Origin: Methanolacinia paynteri
Lineage (GTDB): Archaea; Halobacteriota; Methanomicrobia; Methanomicrobiales; Methanomicrobiaceae
Direction: 5' to 3'
Length of the DNA: 64,000 nt
Assembly (NCBI RefSeq): GCF_000784355.1
Contig: NZ_KN360939.1
Span: forward strand, 111,021-175,020
How positions within the stretch are numbered: the stretch's first letter is position 1; each line of letters starts with the position of its first letter. Below, one piece after another: positions 43,384-53,059 of the stretch. Below the pieces are notes generated by a model that was not told where the DNA came from, did no database searches, and saw nothing but the letters and a program-made list of their open reading frames with translations. Both the position numbers and the translations under genes were made by a program.

Positions 43384-43982
43384 TCAGGATCGGCAGTGTT
43401 CTGGTCTCCGAAGGAAAAGGCGGAGTCTACGGCGAGAAGATGCTTAAGGGATATCGCGTATGGGATCCGTACAGGAGTAAATTCGCCGCACTCGCCAGAA
43501 TATATGATGGCATCGATCTCGAAAGCGGCTGGGATGTCCTTTATCTTGGGGCTGCGAACGGCACGACCGTATCCCATTTTGCAGATTATGTCAGGACTGT
43601 ATATGCAGTAGAGTTTGCACCGAGACCTATGCAGGACCTGATCGAAGTATCCGATAGGAGAAAAAATATAGTCCCCATAATGGCCGATGCGACCCGGCCT
43701 GTCGAGTATGCAGCCTTTGTGAGCGAGGTCGATATGATCTACCAGGATGTCGCCCAGCCTAACCAGGCCGAGATTGCCGTTTCAAATCTCCCGTTCCTGA
43801 AAAAAGGCGGAACTCTTGTCCTCATGCTCAAGACGAGGAGCGTGGATGTATGTGAAACTCCGGAGAGCGTCTTCGAGGATTCCAAAACAATTATCGAGTC
43901 ATCCGGCCTTGAAATTGAATTTTCTTGCTGGTTGAAGCCATATCATAAAGACCATGCATGTATTGTCTGCAGGCATGTATGA
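43380..43982 (+). CDS. flpA: Fibrillarin-like rRNA/tRNA 2'-O-methyltransferase
   Basis: FlpA is the catalytic methyltransferase of the C/D-box RNP. The 200 residues include YRVWDPYRSKFAALA, the SAM-binding motif VLYLGAANGTTVSHFADYV, the acidic motif DATRPVEYAAFVSEVDMIYQ (with QDVAQPNQA following), and KTRSVDVCETPESVFEDS near the end. These are typical of archaeal fibrillarin, which lacks the eukaryotic GAR tail. It is translationally coupled to Nop5. Confidence 0.95.
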   Translation: MIRIGSVLVSEGKGGVYGEKMLKGYRVWDPYRSKFAALARIYDGIDLESGWDVLYLGAANGTTVSHFADYVRTVYAVEFAPRPMQDLIEVSDRRKNIVPIMADATRPVEYAAFVSEVDMIYQDVAQPNQAEIAVSNLPFLKKGGTLVLMLKTRSVDVCETPESVFEDSKTIIESSGLEIEFSCWLKPYHKDHACIVCRHV

Positions 43983-43997
43983 ACTGCAGGTAGGTTT

Positions 43998-44705
43998 ATG
44001 AAACGCCTGATCTACCTGACCCCGTTTTCACTCCTTTTGATAGCGGCACTTGTTGTAATCCTTATTCTGATGATTCCCCTCCTTTTCCTCGGACTCATCG
44101 GGAGTGCATTTTCGAAACTGGGCTTCGGGCTGGCAGGAATATTATTGATACTCGTTGCAACGATCGCAGGAAGTTTCTTCAATATTCCAGTCATGAGGAT
44201 CAAATCGGACCCTGAAGTGATCCGTGTTCCCCACGGCCGGTTGATGGACTTCAGGTACCGCCCGCAATTTTCCGGTGGAATCACGATAATTGCCGTAAAT
44301 ATAGGTGGGGCAGTTGTGCCTTTTCTGGTTTCTACATATCTTCTTGCAAGGGTATTCATCTTCCAGGAAAGGTCTGGTATCCTGTTTTCATCGCTGGCCG
44401 GAATTATGATTGTAGCTGCAGTTTCATATTTTGTAGCAAAGCCCGTTCCCGGAGTTGGGGTGGGAATTCCGATTTTGATCCCACCGTTGTCCGCTCTTAT
44501 CTGCGGTCTGGTGCTTTCATTCGGGATTTCCGGGGCTGCTCCGGTGATTGCCTATGTAAGTGGAACTCTCGGGACGCTTATCGGTGCAGATCTCCTTAAT
44601 CTGCGGAAAATGAGTTCCGTCGGTGCGGATATGGTGTCGATAGGTGGTGCCGGAACGTTTGACGGTATTTTCTTAACTGGAATAATAGCAGCTCTTCTTG
44701 CCTAA
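43998..44705 (+). CDS. DUF1614-type membrane protein
   Basis: This 235-residue protein has seven or eight helices. The first region is LIALLVVILILMIPLLFLGL-like, and the middle has FRYRPQFSGGITIIAVNIGG-type sequence. The end has GTLGTLIGADLLNLRKMSSV and GGAGTFDGIFLTGIIAALLA, which match the DUF1614 family whose function is not known. It starts 15 nt after flpA with GGTAGGT upstream, so it is probably read from the same promoter. Confidence 0.78.
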   Translation: MKRLIYLTPFSLLLIAALVVILILMIPLLFLGLIGSAFSKLGFGLAGILLILVATIAGSFFNIPVMRIKSDPEVIRVPHGRLMDFRYRPQFSGGITIIAVNIGGAVVPFLVSTYLLARVFIFQERSGILFSSLAGIMIVAAVSYFVAKPVPGVGVGIPILIPPLSALICGLVLSFGISGAAPVIAYVSGTLGTLIGADLLNLRKMSSVGADMVSIGGAGTFDGIFLTGIIAALLA

Positions 44706-44771
44706 AACCGAAAATTAACTGATAAATCCTGGTCTTATTTTTTAATTTGAGATCAAAAACAAAAGAAAGAA

Positions 44772-44844
44772 TAGTCCGGAGCAGATTCGAACTGCTGTCG
44801 CAAGATCCAGAGTCTCACATGATTGACCGCTACACTACCGGACT
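44772..44844 (-). tRNA. tRNA-Gln (anticodon CTG)
   Basis: On the minus strand the 73-nt sequence runs AGTCCGG to CCGGACT plus discriminator A. The anticodon loop is CTCTGGA (anticodon CTG), with a weakly paired stem TGAGA/TCTTG (two wobble pairs), and the T arm is GCAGTTCGAATCTGC. No CCA is encoded. Confidence 0.88.
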
Positions 44845-45416
44845 AATTAATTGTGCCATTACATTTTTGCTGTAAGTATTAATTAACCTGACGAATCAGG
44901 TCCGGGGGTGATTCCGGTTCATCAGCATTGGTCTGTGTTCTTGTCGTATTTTCTATCATGGGGGGGTGTCTCAAAGTGCCATACAAATAATTGCAGAATT
45001 ATTTTTTTTATAGAAATACTCTGTTCTAATGGTTTATTTTTTAATTTCATACTCTTTATCCCAGCGCATTTAATATCTATTGGGAATATATGATTATATA
45101 ATGAAACTAAGGCTGTAAATTCCGGATTGCAGTGATTACTGTTTGACGAAATGCAGTTGCCTTATGATGGTCGTTTCGGCCGGGTTTTCAACCACCTCCA
45201 AAAAATGTGAAAATAAGGGCACTCTGTCTCTCAATTTTAGTGTCTTTATATTACGCCTTTCGAGTTTTCAACCACAAAGGATATATTATGTGTTCCACAA
45301 ATACTGCTATATATTCCGTCGTTCGGAGTATGGGGCAAGGTGAATCAGTATTCGGCATCTGTCGAAATACGATTGATTGCCTGATCCTTGAAAAGGAATT
45401 ATTTAAGGAGGTTTAA
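44845..45416. other. Long leader/promoter region of the S-layer gene
   Basis: No gene is supported in these 572 bp. The region is AT-rich and ends with AGGAGG (45406-45411) 5 nt before the S-layer start. TATA-like sequences are seen at 45281-45290 (ATATATTATG) and 45307-45314 (CTATATAT), which would leave a leader of roughly 75-110 nt. Long leaders are common for highly expressed surface proteins. Confidence 0.4.
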
Positions 45417-48035
45417 ATGACGAAAAAATTTGCATTAGCACTGGTTTCTCTAATGGTGCTCGCAGCAATGGCAGTAGGTTCAGCATCTGCAGGAGTATAT
45501 GCTCCGAACATTACTACCGGCGATGTGATATTCGTTGGAGAATCCGGTCTTAACATTGCACCTGCAATGGGAAACACATCTAAGCTCGCATGGTTCGCAT
45601 CAGGTTCAACTGCATCAACAGATCAGCCTGCGATTGTATACTCTGTAGGCGACAACGGATCTTTCTATGTAAATCCGGGAATGTTTTCAGCATATGAAGG
45701 CTCATGGTACAACTATACCGGTGCACAGCCGAATGGTGCAAGCCTTGCTTTCTATGTATACGTGCCAACTCTGGACATTTCAATTTGGGACGTTACTGAT
45801 GATGAAGTAACCGATGTCACAGGAAAGAAAGTAATTACGGGAGACAATGTTACATTACGTGTCGACAGCAATATGTATTCGCTGTTTTCCCGTAATGATG
45901 CTGGCTCCGGCATTAACTACTCAGCAGGTATCGACCTCAACGTTATCACACCCAGCGGGGCAACTCTCGTTCAGCTGATAAACGCTTCCGGTAACTCTAC
46001 CACAATTACAGGTGTTAAGCCATCATCCTCTCAGTATTACCTGATTTCCGAGGCGGCAAAACCCACATCCGGTACTCAGACACCCTGGCAGCTTAGCATA
46101 AGCAGGTACTCTGCCGGAACATACCAGGTAGTTGCGAAGTCTAATGTCAACGGAATGAAGGACAACCTGGGTGAAATCACCGGAGAGACAGTTTCCGAGA
46201 CTGGAACCATTGAGCTGGATAAGGATACCGTTTCAATTACAGCTGATAAAGAGACTGTTGTCCGCAACAATGACTTTTCAGTAACGATTGATGGTAAGCC
46301 CAGCACGAAATACTATGTCTGGATCTCAGGCACGAATTCATACAACTATGGTAATGGCTCGGGCGATACAGTTACCGCTGACATCCCGCCACAGTTCCAG
46401 ACTGGTCAGGATGATGTAACCTTCCTGAACAACAACATCTCTGCGGAAATCAACACAGGCCTTAACTACACATACAAGAGTAATACAAAGATGTACTCTG
46501 ACGTGGCAAACAACAGGTCAGACGTTGGATCTACCGCGACAGTAGATAACCCCTATGCTGTAGAAGCAAAGACCGGTAAAGATGGTACAATCACAATCGG
46601 TATTACAACTGCTCCCAACACAAAGGCAGCAACATACACTGTCCGTGTAGAAAGTGAGACCGACACCCAGCTTTACGAGACCGTTAAGGTTACAGTCGAG
46701 AAGGGATCAGTTACGATTACAGCATCCGGCGACGGTTCATATTATCTTGGTGAACAGATCACATTCTCCGGTACTGACACCGATTCAGATTATGTCTATC
46801 TGTTTATTACAGGACCTAACCTTGCAGACAACGGTGCAAATCTTGCTACACCATCGGTTGCAGTAGTCAATGAAAATGCAAGCTCATTTGTAAGCAAGGC
46901 TGTAAACGTTGACAATACATGGGAGTACAAGCTTGAGACTTCTACGATAGGTCTTGATGCAGGTACATACACTGTATATGCAGTCAACGGACCTTACGAC
47001 AAGGATCACCTTTCTGGAACAAAGTATGACACCGTTTCTATTGTTGTCAAGAAGCCGTTCGTTACAGCAACAGTTTCAGCATCAACAGTCGCAAAGGGTG
47101 ACAAGCTTTACATCCGCGGAACAGCAGAAGGCAACCCCACACAGGGTGTAGCAATCTGGATCCTTGGAAAGAACTACTGGAACGGAGAGGCTACCAACAG
47201 CGATGCAATGGTAACCGAGACCGTCAATGACGATGGATCATTCGAGTATGAGTTCGGAAGCGGAGACACGAAGAATCTCGCAAGCGGACAGTACTTCGTA
47301 GTCGTCCAGCACCCGATGTACAACGACGAGTTTAACGTCTTCACATCCGGTACTAACCCAACGTATGTTGTAGAAGCACCTGTCGCAAGTGCTTACTCTG
47401 CGACCACCAACACTGGCTACAACTCAGAATTTGTAATCTGGGGCGGAGACAACAAACTTCAGGGATCCGATGCAGCAGAGGCACTTATAGAAATGATTGA
47501 CTCGGCTGATATCGATGATACATACACGAAGCTCACATTCCTTATAGAAGAGCCCTGGATCAGGATCAACACAGTCGGAGACCACTACGTTGGTGACTCA
47601 TTCACAATTTCGGGTACAACCAACCTCGCAGTCGACGATGACCTTATTGTTGAAGTAACATCCTCATCATTCACAGCGACACAGAAGTCACAGAGCGGAG
47701 AATTCTCCGGACAGTCTGAGACCGTAAAGGTCGTTGCAGGTTCAACCTACAACGAATGGTCGATGGATGTAGATGCATCGTCATTCAAGGCAGATGAGTA
47801 TATTGTTAACGTTGAGTCTATCGAGACTACAGCAACTGCAACAACAACATTCAACATCCTGACACCCGGTCCGTCGACACCTACACCAAGTGCAACTGCG
47901 ACGTCCGGACCTGTAACAACAACTGCAACTGCAACCCAGGCAACACCAACAGAGACAGCAGCACCCGGATTCGGAGCTCTTGTCGCACTGATTGGACTTG
48001 GCGCAGTAGCTGCACTTGTTCTCAGGAAAGAATAA
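45417..48035 (+). CDS. Major S-layer glycoprotein (MEMAR_RS02690-type, DUF3821 N-terminus)
   Basis: The 872-residue secreted protein has signal MTKKFALALVSLMVLAAMAV cut near SASAGV. The N-terminal domain begins TTGDVIFVGESGLNIAP. The body consists of several Ig-like beta domains rich in Asn-x-Ser/Thr sequons, and a Thr/Pro/Ala-rich stalk (about 820-845) precedes APGFGALVALIGLGAVAALV and a short basic tail, the PGF-CTERM anchor processed by an archaeosortase. Strong ribosome-binding site and typical codon use suggest high expression. It is the likely main cell envelope protein, and the paralogue at 27043 belongs to the pilus operon. Confidence 0.88.
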   Translation: MTKKFALALVSLMVLAAMAVGSASAGVYAPNITTGDVIFVGESGLNIAPAMGNTSKLAWFASGSTASTDQPAIVYSVGDNGSFYVNPGMFSAYEGSWYNYTGAQPNGASLAFYVYVPTLDISIWDVTDDEVTDVTGKKVITGDNVTLRVDSNMYSLFSRNDAGSGINYSAGIDLNVITPSGATLVQLINASGNSTTITGVKPSSSQYYLISEAAKPTSGTQTPWQLSISRYSAGTYQVVAKSNVNGMKDNLGEITGETVSETGTIELDKDTVSITADKETVVRNNDFSVTIDGKPSTKYYVWISGTNSYNYGNGSGDTVTADIPPQFQTGQDDVTFLNNNISAEINTGLNYTYKSNTKMYSDVANNRSDVGSTATVDNPYAVEAKTGKDGTITIGITTAPNTKAATYTVRVESETDTQLYETVKVTVEKGSVTITASGDGSYYLGEQITFSGTDTDSDYVYLFITGPNLADNGANLATPSVAVVNENASSFVSKAVNVDNTWEYKLETSTIGLDAGTYTVYAVNGPYDKDHLSGTKYDTVSIVVKKPFVTATVSASTVAKGDKLYIRGTAEGNPTQGVAIWILGKNYWNGEATNSDAMVTETVNDDGSFEYEFGSGDTKNLASGQYFVVVQHPMYNDEFNVFTSGTNPTYVVEAPVASAYSATTNTGYNSEFVIWGGDNKLQGSDAAEALIEMIDSADIDDTYTKLTFLIEEPWIRINTVGDHYVGDSFTISGTTNLAVDDDLIVEVTSSSFTATQKSQSGEFSGQSETVKVVAGSTYNEWSMDVDASSFKADEYIVNVESIETTATATTTFNILTPGPSTPTPSATATSGPVTTTATATQATPTETAAPGFGALVALIGLGAVAALVLRKE

Positions 48036-48156
48036 ACTCATCAAATTTTTTTTTCTTTAAATTAAATTCAGGATTTATTCAATAACATAAAATTCTGAGA
48101 TATGAATTTTATATTTTGAAGAAACATTTTTTTTATATTAAGTCTAAATTAGAAAT

Positions 48157-49575
48157 ATGGATAATAAACGAATATTTGCAGCCTGCTTTATCTTCTTTAT
48201 CCTGCTTTTTCTGATACCCCCGGTTTCAGCCAGCACAACAACTCTTACAATAACTGTAACTGATGATTATGATGGCTCAGCAATAGAAGATGCTTCTATC
48301 TATATTGCAGGGACTTATGTTGGAGAAACGGATTCTGATGGTGAATATGAATATACCCATTCCAAGAGTGAAAAATTCAGGGTGACTATTAAAAAAGACG
48401 GATATGACTACTGGACAGATATGGTGTCATATACCAGAACTTCACTGGACGTTAAACTTGAAAGAGCGAGCGGATCTTTAACAATAAATATTCTGGATTC
48501 GGATACTCTCAAACCGATAGAGGATGCAATTGTTAAGGTCTCTGGAGATGACATAGATGACAGTGAATCGACGGATGACGATGGTTCTGCTGAATTTTCG
48601 GTTTACACGGGTTCAACGTATATCGTAGTTGTCAAAAAGGACAATTACAATTCCATTGAAAGGGAAGTCGAGATGGACGAGAGTTCAATGGACGTAGACT
48701 ATCTGCTCCAGAGAAACGATCGTGTAATATTTCAGGTCACCGAATCCGAGAGCGGACTTCCGCTTGACGGAGTCTCAGTGTATATAGACGGCGATCTTGA
48801 AGGTGTAACAGACAGTGAGGGTCGTCTGAACGTATATCTGGATCATGAGGAATCTTATTATATCGAGATTAAGGTTGATGAATATCAGTCTTACACAGAC
48901 ACTCACTATTTCGGCATCGATGATATAATATATTCTGTTTCGATATCAAAGACGCTGTACCCGGTTTCAATAGCCGTATATGACTCCAACAAAGTTCCTA
49001 TTGAAGAGGCAGAGATTTATATCGATGACATTTATTTCGGCAAATCCGATGATTACGGCCAAAGCGACGTCACAAATCTGAATGCCGGCGAACATACCTT
49101 CGAAATAAGGAAGACCGGCTATTCTGACTGGGAGGAGACAGTTCTAATCGATGGAGTGGGTGATAATATTGTCGCTACTATGGAGAGCATCCGGGCTGAT
49201 GTCACCGTAGTCGTAGAAGACAGTAATCATAATGCCATCTCCGGTGCATCCGTAATTCTTGACGGAAAAAGCATTGGATCGACAAACTCACAGGGTACTA
49301 TTACTACAGAGCTTCTGACAGATTCGGATTATACATTTTCGGTTACTAAGGACGGTTATAAAGACTTAACACAGACTGAAGACGTGCCTTTAGGCAGCAC
49401 TGAGATGACAATAACACTGACAATGGAGAGCTCATTCAATACCGCACTTTTAGGCGGAGTCGTTGTGCTGATAGTTATTGTCGTAATTGTGGTATATGCC
49501 CTGAAATTTGTAGGAAAGAGGGATAGAAGAGGAAGGGGGAGATATCCCGGCGGCAGAGACGGAGGAAGTCTCTGA
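48157..49575 (+). CDS. Secreted membrane-anchored protein with PEGA/carboxypeptidase-regulatory-like repeats
   Basis: This 472-residue protein has a signal peptide (AACFIFFILLFLIPPVSASTT) and about five repeats of 80 residues. Each starts like LTITVTDDYDGSAIEDASIY and continues with YIAGTYVGETDSDGEYEY and a KKDGYDYW-like ending, the pattern of PEGA or CarboxypepD_reg domains. One C-terminal membrane helix (LLGGVVVLIVIVVIVVYALK) is followed by a Gly/Arg-rich tail. A TATA-like TTTATATTA lies only about 17-25 nt before ATG 48157 and there is no ribosome-binding site, so the mRNA is probably leaderless. It is a surface protein of unknown binding partner. Confidence 0.78.
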   Translation: MDNKRIFAACFIFFILLFLIPPVSASTTTLTITVTDDYDGSAIEDASIYIAGTYVGETDSDGEYEYTHSKSEKFRVTIKKDGYDYWTDMVSYTRTSLDVKLERASGSLTINILDSDTLKPIEDAIVKVSGDDIDDSESTDDDGSAEFSVYTGSTYIVVVKKDNYNSIEREVEMDESSMDVDYLLQRNDRVIFQVTESESGLPLDGVSVYIDGDLEGVTDSEGRLNVYLDHEESYYIEIKVDEYQSYTDTHYFGIDDIIYSVSISKTLYPVSIAVYDSNKVPIEEAEIYIDDIYFGKSDDYGQSDVTNLNAGEHTFEIRKTGYSDWEETVLIDGVGDNIVATMESIRADVTVVVEDSNHNAISGASVILDGKSIGSTNSQGTITTELLTDSDYTFSVTKDGYKDLTQTEDVPLGSTEMTITLTMESSFNTALLGGVVVLIVIVVIVVYALKFVGKRDRRGRGRYPGGRDGGSL

Positions 49576-49730
49576 TAATTGAATTTATTCATTTTTTTAG
49601 AATATCCTGAAAATATATTTCTTTTAGGCTACCGCTTTTTCGGTTTATTTTCTTCTGTTGAAAGCAATATTCAGGTATATATACCTCTGCAGAAGACTAA
49701 CAATGATATATATAACCGGGGATATTTGAG

Positions 49731-52700
49731 ATGGGGTTCAGGCGGGGAATATGGCTGCCAGCCATAATTATAATGTTGTTTTTTTTTGTTTCCACGGTCT
49801 ATGCTCTGGATTCTGATGAAATAACGATAGTATCCGATAAAGACTGGATGACTGCGGGGGGCGATCCTGCTGTAATCGAAGTCATTGTGAGCAATACGTC
49901 CGTTTCAGTTCAGAGCGTTGAGTTTGAGGCTTATATGGTCGTTGATGAGGAAGAATCGGGTGGAAACATAAGTCTCCCGTCTACAACTGTTTCATATCCT
50001 GTTTCTGTTGGTAATGCAACCCCTTCAACAGATACGGTTTCTCCATGGAAAACTGATTTTTATTGTGAAAAAAGCGGAATTGCCGATATTCAGGTAACTG
50101 TAAATTATATTGCCGACGGTTACGCCGACTCACTTACAAAGGAATTCCCGCAGAAAGTAGATCATGCTTCAATGTATTCTTTTGCATCCGTTGATTACGA
50201 TTATGAGGCCACTGTAAACAGTATCGTTCCGATCACAATAAGTGCTGTAGACAAATACGGGAACCGTATTGACAGCAAAAAAGAGGAGGATGTGGGGGGA
50301 ACATCCGAATCATTCGAACTTATCTCTAGTCCCGAGACTTCGGAATTCTGGGATGGTTCCGATTTCACCAGTAATATCATTGATGTTTATGTTAATTCGA
50401 CAGGATATGCGGAAGCTCTCTTCCGCATATCAGAGATCGCAGGGACGAATCTCGTAAATATAGTCCCTTCATCGGGCATTGACTCCAAAATTCTGACTAT
50501 CACCAGTCTGGCAGACGCCGAACCAGTAGATATAGTAGTTACAGTCAGTCCGGCCTCCGGAGATCCCCCGTATCAGCCTGCAGACGGGGAAAGCAAATTC
50601 TATATTACCTACCAGTTGATTGACCAGTGGGGCAATCCTTCCGGAAACAGGCAGCTGTACATAGAGCCGACCGATCCTGATGAATCTGCATTTTACAGGG
50701 CTTCAAACTCCTCAGGAAAGATTGAGATCTCCTATGGTCCGCAGGAGATCAAGGGAATTTATTCTCTTATCGCAACTTCTGTAGATAACTTGAGTATTTC
50801 CAGGGAGACTGATCTCGAATTCGTAAGCACAGATCCGACGGATATGCTTCTTACCGCTAATCCACAGGTAATGCCGAGCCATGATGTGGATACTGCCTTC
50901 ACGTCGGAACTTCGTGCCAAGGTAATCGATGAGAAGGGAAATCCGGTAATGGGGGAGACTGTAACATTCTCGATAATAGACGGTGAATATCCTGATTCAC
51001 AACTGGCCGTCCCGTATCTTGAAAGCATCTCGGCAGTATCTGATCAGGATGGTCTCGCGGTAATTAATTTTGTTCCCGGAACTTTTGAGACAGACTGGGA
51101 CGCGACTGACTATTCAAAACTGGCCAATGCGTCCTGCCAGGTGCGTGCACAGTGGAATACGACTGTCCGGCAGATCGATCTCGAATGGAAGAACTATCCA
51201 TACCTGACTGTAAAAACTAATGTAACTCCTGAAACAGTAGCCGTAAACGATACAGTTACCGTAACTATTCAGCTTATCGGCGACGGGTGGGCGCTCCAGC
51301 CCGATCCTATTGATGTGATGCTTACTGCCGATCGGTCGGGCAGTATGCTGAGAGATTACCCTGACAGGATGGTCTCTCTTATGGACGCACTGGAAGATTT
51401 CGGGATCGAGATGAAGGAAGGATGGGATCGGCTGGGGCTGGTCTCATTCGGAACTTACGGTAATGCGGATATCATAGATTATGGTAACAGGTACTGGGCG
51501 GGGTATGATAATTCATATTCCGATGATTATGAATATATCTCCGAGCACTATGCTGGAAACGATAAGAACTATAACGATTATGCAACTATCGATCTTGAAC
51601 TGACAGAGGATTTTTCAGAATATAATACTGAAGTCAAGGCTCTTGTCCCGGATGACGGAACCCCGATGAGAAAAGGCCTGTATTATTCTATAAAGCATCT
51701 CCGCGATAACGGTAGGGATGATGCCGTGAAGGCTGTCGTAGTCCTGTCCGACGGTGATTATAATTACTACGGTGACCCCCTTGCAAGAGGGTACGGGGGT
51801 ACAAAATGGGACTGGAGTTCTATGCAGAATAATTATTACACTTTCAGCGATCTCAATTATCCAGAGCAGGATATGAGAGTCTTTGCAAAAGACAATGGCA
51901 TAAAGATATTCTCAATAGCATATGCAGACGGGATCTCATCGGCAGGCAAAGCAGTTCTCCAGAGTCTTGCCGAGGATACCGGTGGGAAATATTATTATGC
52001 ACCATCCGGAGACGATCTGAAGGAGATCTATGAAGATATCGCAGGTGAGCTGAAAGAGGCGGCAGGTGTGGATACTGCTATGGAACTGATGTTCCAGGAT
52101 GTAGAGATCAACAATCAAACCGTCTCCAATACGGGAAGTGACACTGTTCTTGAGTATGTTTACGATCCAGAGATCTCAACTCTCATAGAGAACCGATACG
52201 GCAACGGAACATACACCTCTGAAATTGTGGACCAAAGTGCGTGGTGGGCGGAGAACAAATCCCTGTATTTCGGTGTTGGTACTGTCTACCTGAACCAGAC
52301 CTGGCAGGCTACTTATGTTCTTAAGGTAGAAAAAGCAGGAAACATCAACTTGTTCAATGATTCCTCATATATAACGTTCAATAATGGTACTGATACCCTG
52401 AAGCTTCCTGATACGTATTTCACAGCCGTTGCGGATTTAAACTCGACAGGAGTTAACTTCACATCCATGGATGTCTCAAATTTTGAGATTACAAGTACCG
52501 ACACCGATCTAATCCATCTCAGGTGGACCCTTGATTATACCGGTACATACTCTGTTTCCCAGGAACTCAGTTATCACAGGCAGGGTGACGAAAGCGGCTG
52601 GATTCATTTCAATACTATGGATGATGTCTCCGGGCCGGTCTCATCTCTTTCCCAGGAATCATCATTTGCAATTCGCGATCTGCCGCCGGGGAATTATAAT

Positions 52701-52799
52701 ATCAGGCTCACCGCTTCCGCACCCGATACGGCAGATGATGTTGAAGAGTTGAGTACTATAGTTGGATCCTCCGTGGATGCTTATATAAAGCTGGAATAG
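49731..52799 (+). CDS. Secreted von Willebrand factor A domain protein with Ig-like domains
   Basis: This 1022-residue surface protein has a signal peptide (WLPAIIIMLFFFVSTVYALD). Residues about 30-520 contain Ig-like (Big/invasin-type) domains, e.g. DKYGNRIDSKKEEDVG and KVIDEKGNPVMGETVTFSI. The VWA domain follows (about 530-780) with an intact MIDAS: DRSGS near residue 534, the Thr in DDGTPMRKGL, and the Asp in VVLSDGDYNYYGDP. The last 250 residues are beta-rich and no membrane anchor is seen at the end. It is probably an adhesin-like protein. GGGGAT precedes the start. It is the third surface gene in a row on this strand. Confidence 0.82.
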   Translation: MGFRRGIWLPAIIIMLFFFVSTVYALDSDEITIVSDKDWMTAGGDPAVIEVIVSNTSVSVQSVEFEAYMVVDEEESGGNISLPSTTVSYPVSVGNATPSTDTVSPWKTDFYCEKSGIADIQVTVNYIADGYADSLTKEFPQKVDHASMYSFASVDYDYEATVNSIVPITISAVDKYGNRIDSKKEEDVGGTSESFELISSPETSEFWDGSDFTSNIIDVYVNSTGYAEALFRISEIAGTNLVNIVPSSGIDSKILTITSLADAEPVDIVVTVSPASGDPPYQPADGESKFYITYQLIDQWGNPSGNRQLYIEPTDPDESAFYRASNSSGKIEISYGPQEIKGIYSLIATSVDNLSISRETDLEFVSTDPTDMLLTANPQVMPSHDVDTAFTSELRAKVIDEKGNPVMGETVTFSIIDGEYPDSQLAVPYLESISAVSDQDGLAVINFVPGTFETDWDATDYSKLANASCQVRAQWNTTVRQIDLEWKNYPYLTVKTNVTPETVAVNDTVTVTIQLIGDGWALQPDPIDVMLTADRSGSMLRDYPDRMVSLMDALEDFGIEMKEGWDRLGLVSFGTYGNADIIDYGNRYWAGYDNSYSDDYEYISEHYAGNDKNYNDYATIDLELTEDFSEYNTEVKALVPDDGTPMRKGLYYSIKHLRDNGRDDAVKAVVVLSDGDYNYYGDPLARGYGGTKWDWSSMQNNYYTFSDLNYPEQDMRVFAKDNGIKIFSIAYADGISSAGKAVLQSLAEDTGGKYYYAPSGDDLKEIYEDIAGELKEAAGVDTAMELMFQDVEINNQTVSNTGSDTVLEYVYDPEISTLIENRYGNGTYTSEIVDQSAWWAENKSLYFGVGTVYLNQTWQATYVLKVEKAGNINLFNDSSYITFNNGTDTLKLPDTYFTAVADLNSTGVNFTSMDVSNFEITSTDTDLIHLRWTLDYTGTYSVSQELSYHRQGDESGWIHFNTMDDVSGPVSSLSQESSFAIRDLPPGNYNIRLTASAPDTADDVEELSTIVGSSVDAYIKLE

Positions 52800-53059
52800 C
52801 GGAAAATAGATCAATAAAATCAACCAAAATCCCTTTTTACCGGACCAACACGATTTGCAGATTATTCGTTTCATCTTTCATTTCATTATCAATGAATTAA
52901 TCCGTGATTTTCCCGGTCTCGCCGATAAAGTCCTTCATTGTTTTAATCTACTGTCTTTATAATAGAAAATGATCAACACTTTTAATAATAACAAGGGGGG
53001 TACTTTGGACTTTCCCGATAGATCTCTGCCTTCTTCAGGCAGTAGCAGATGATGAAAAC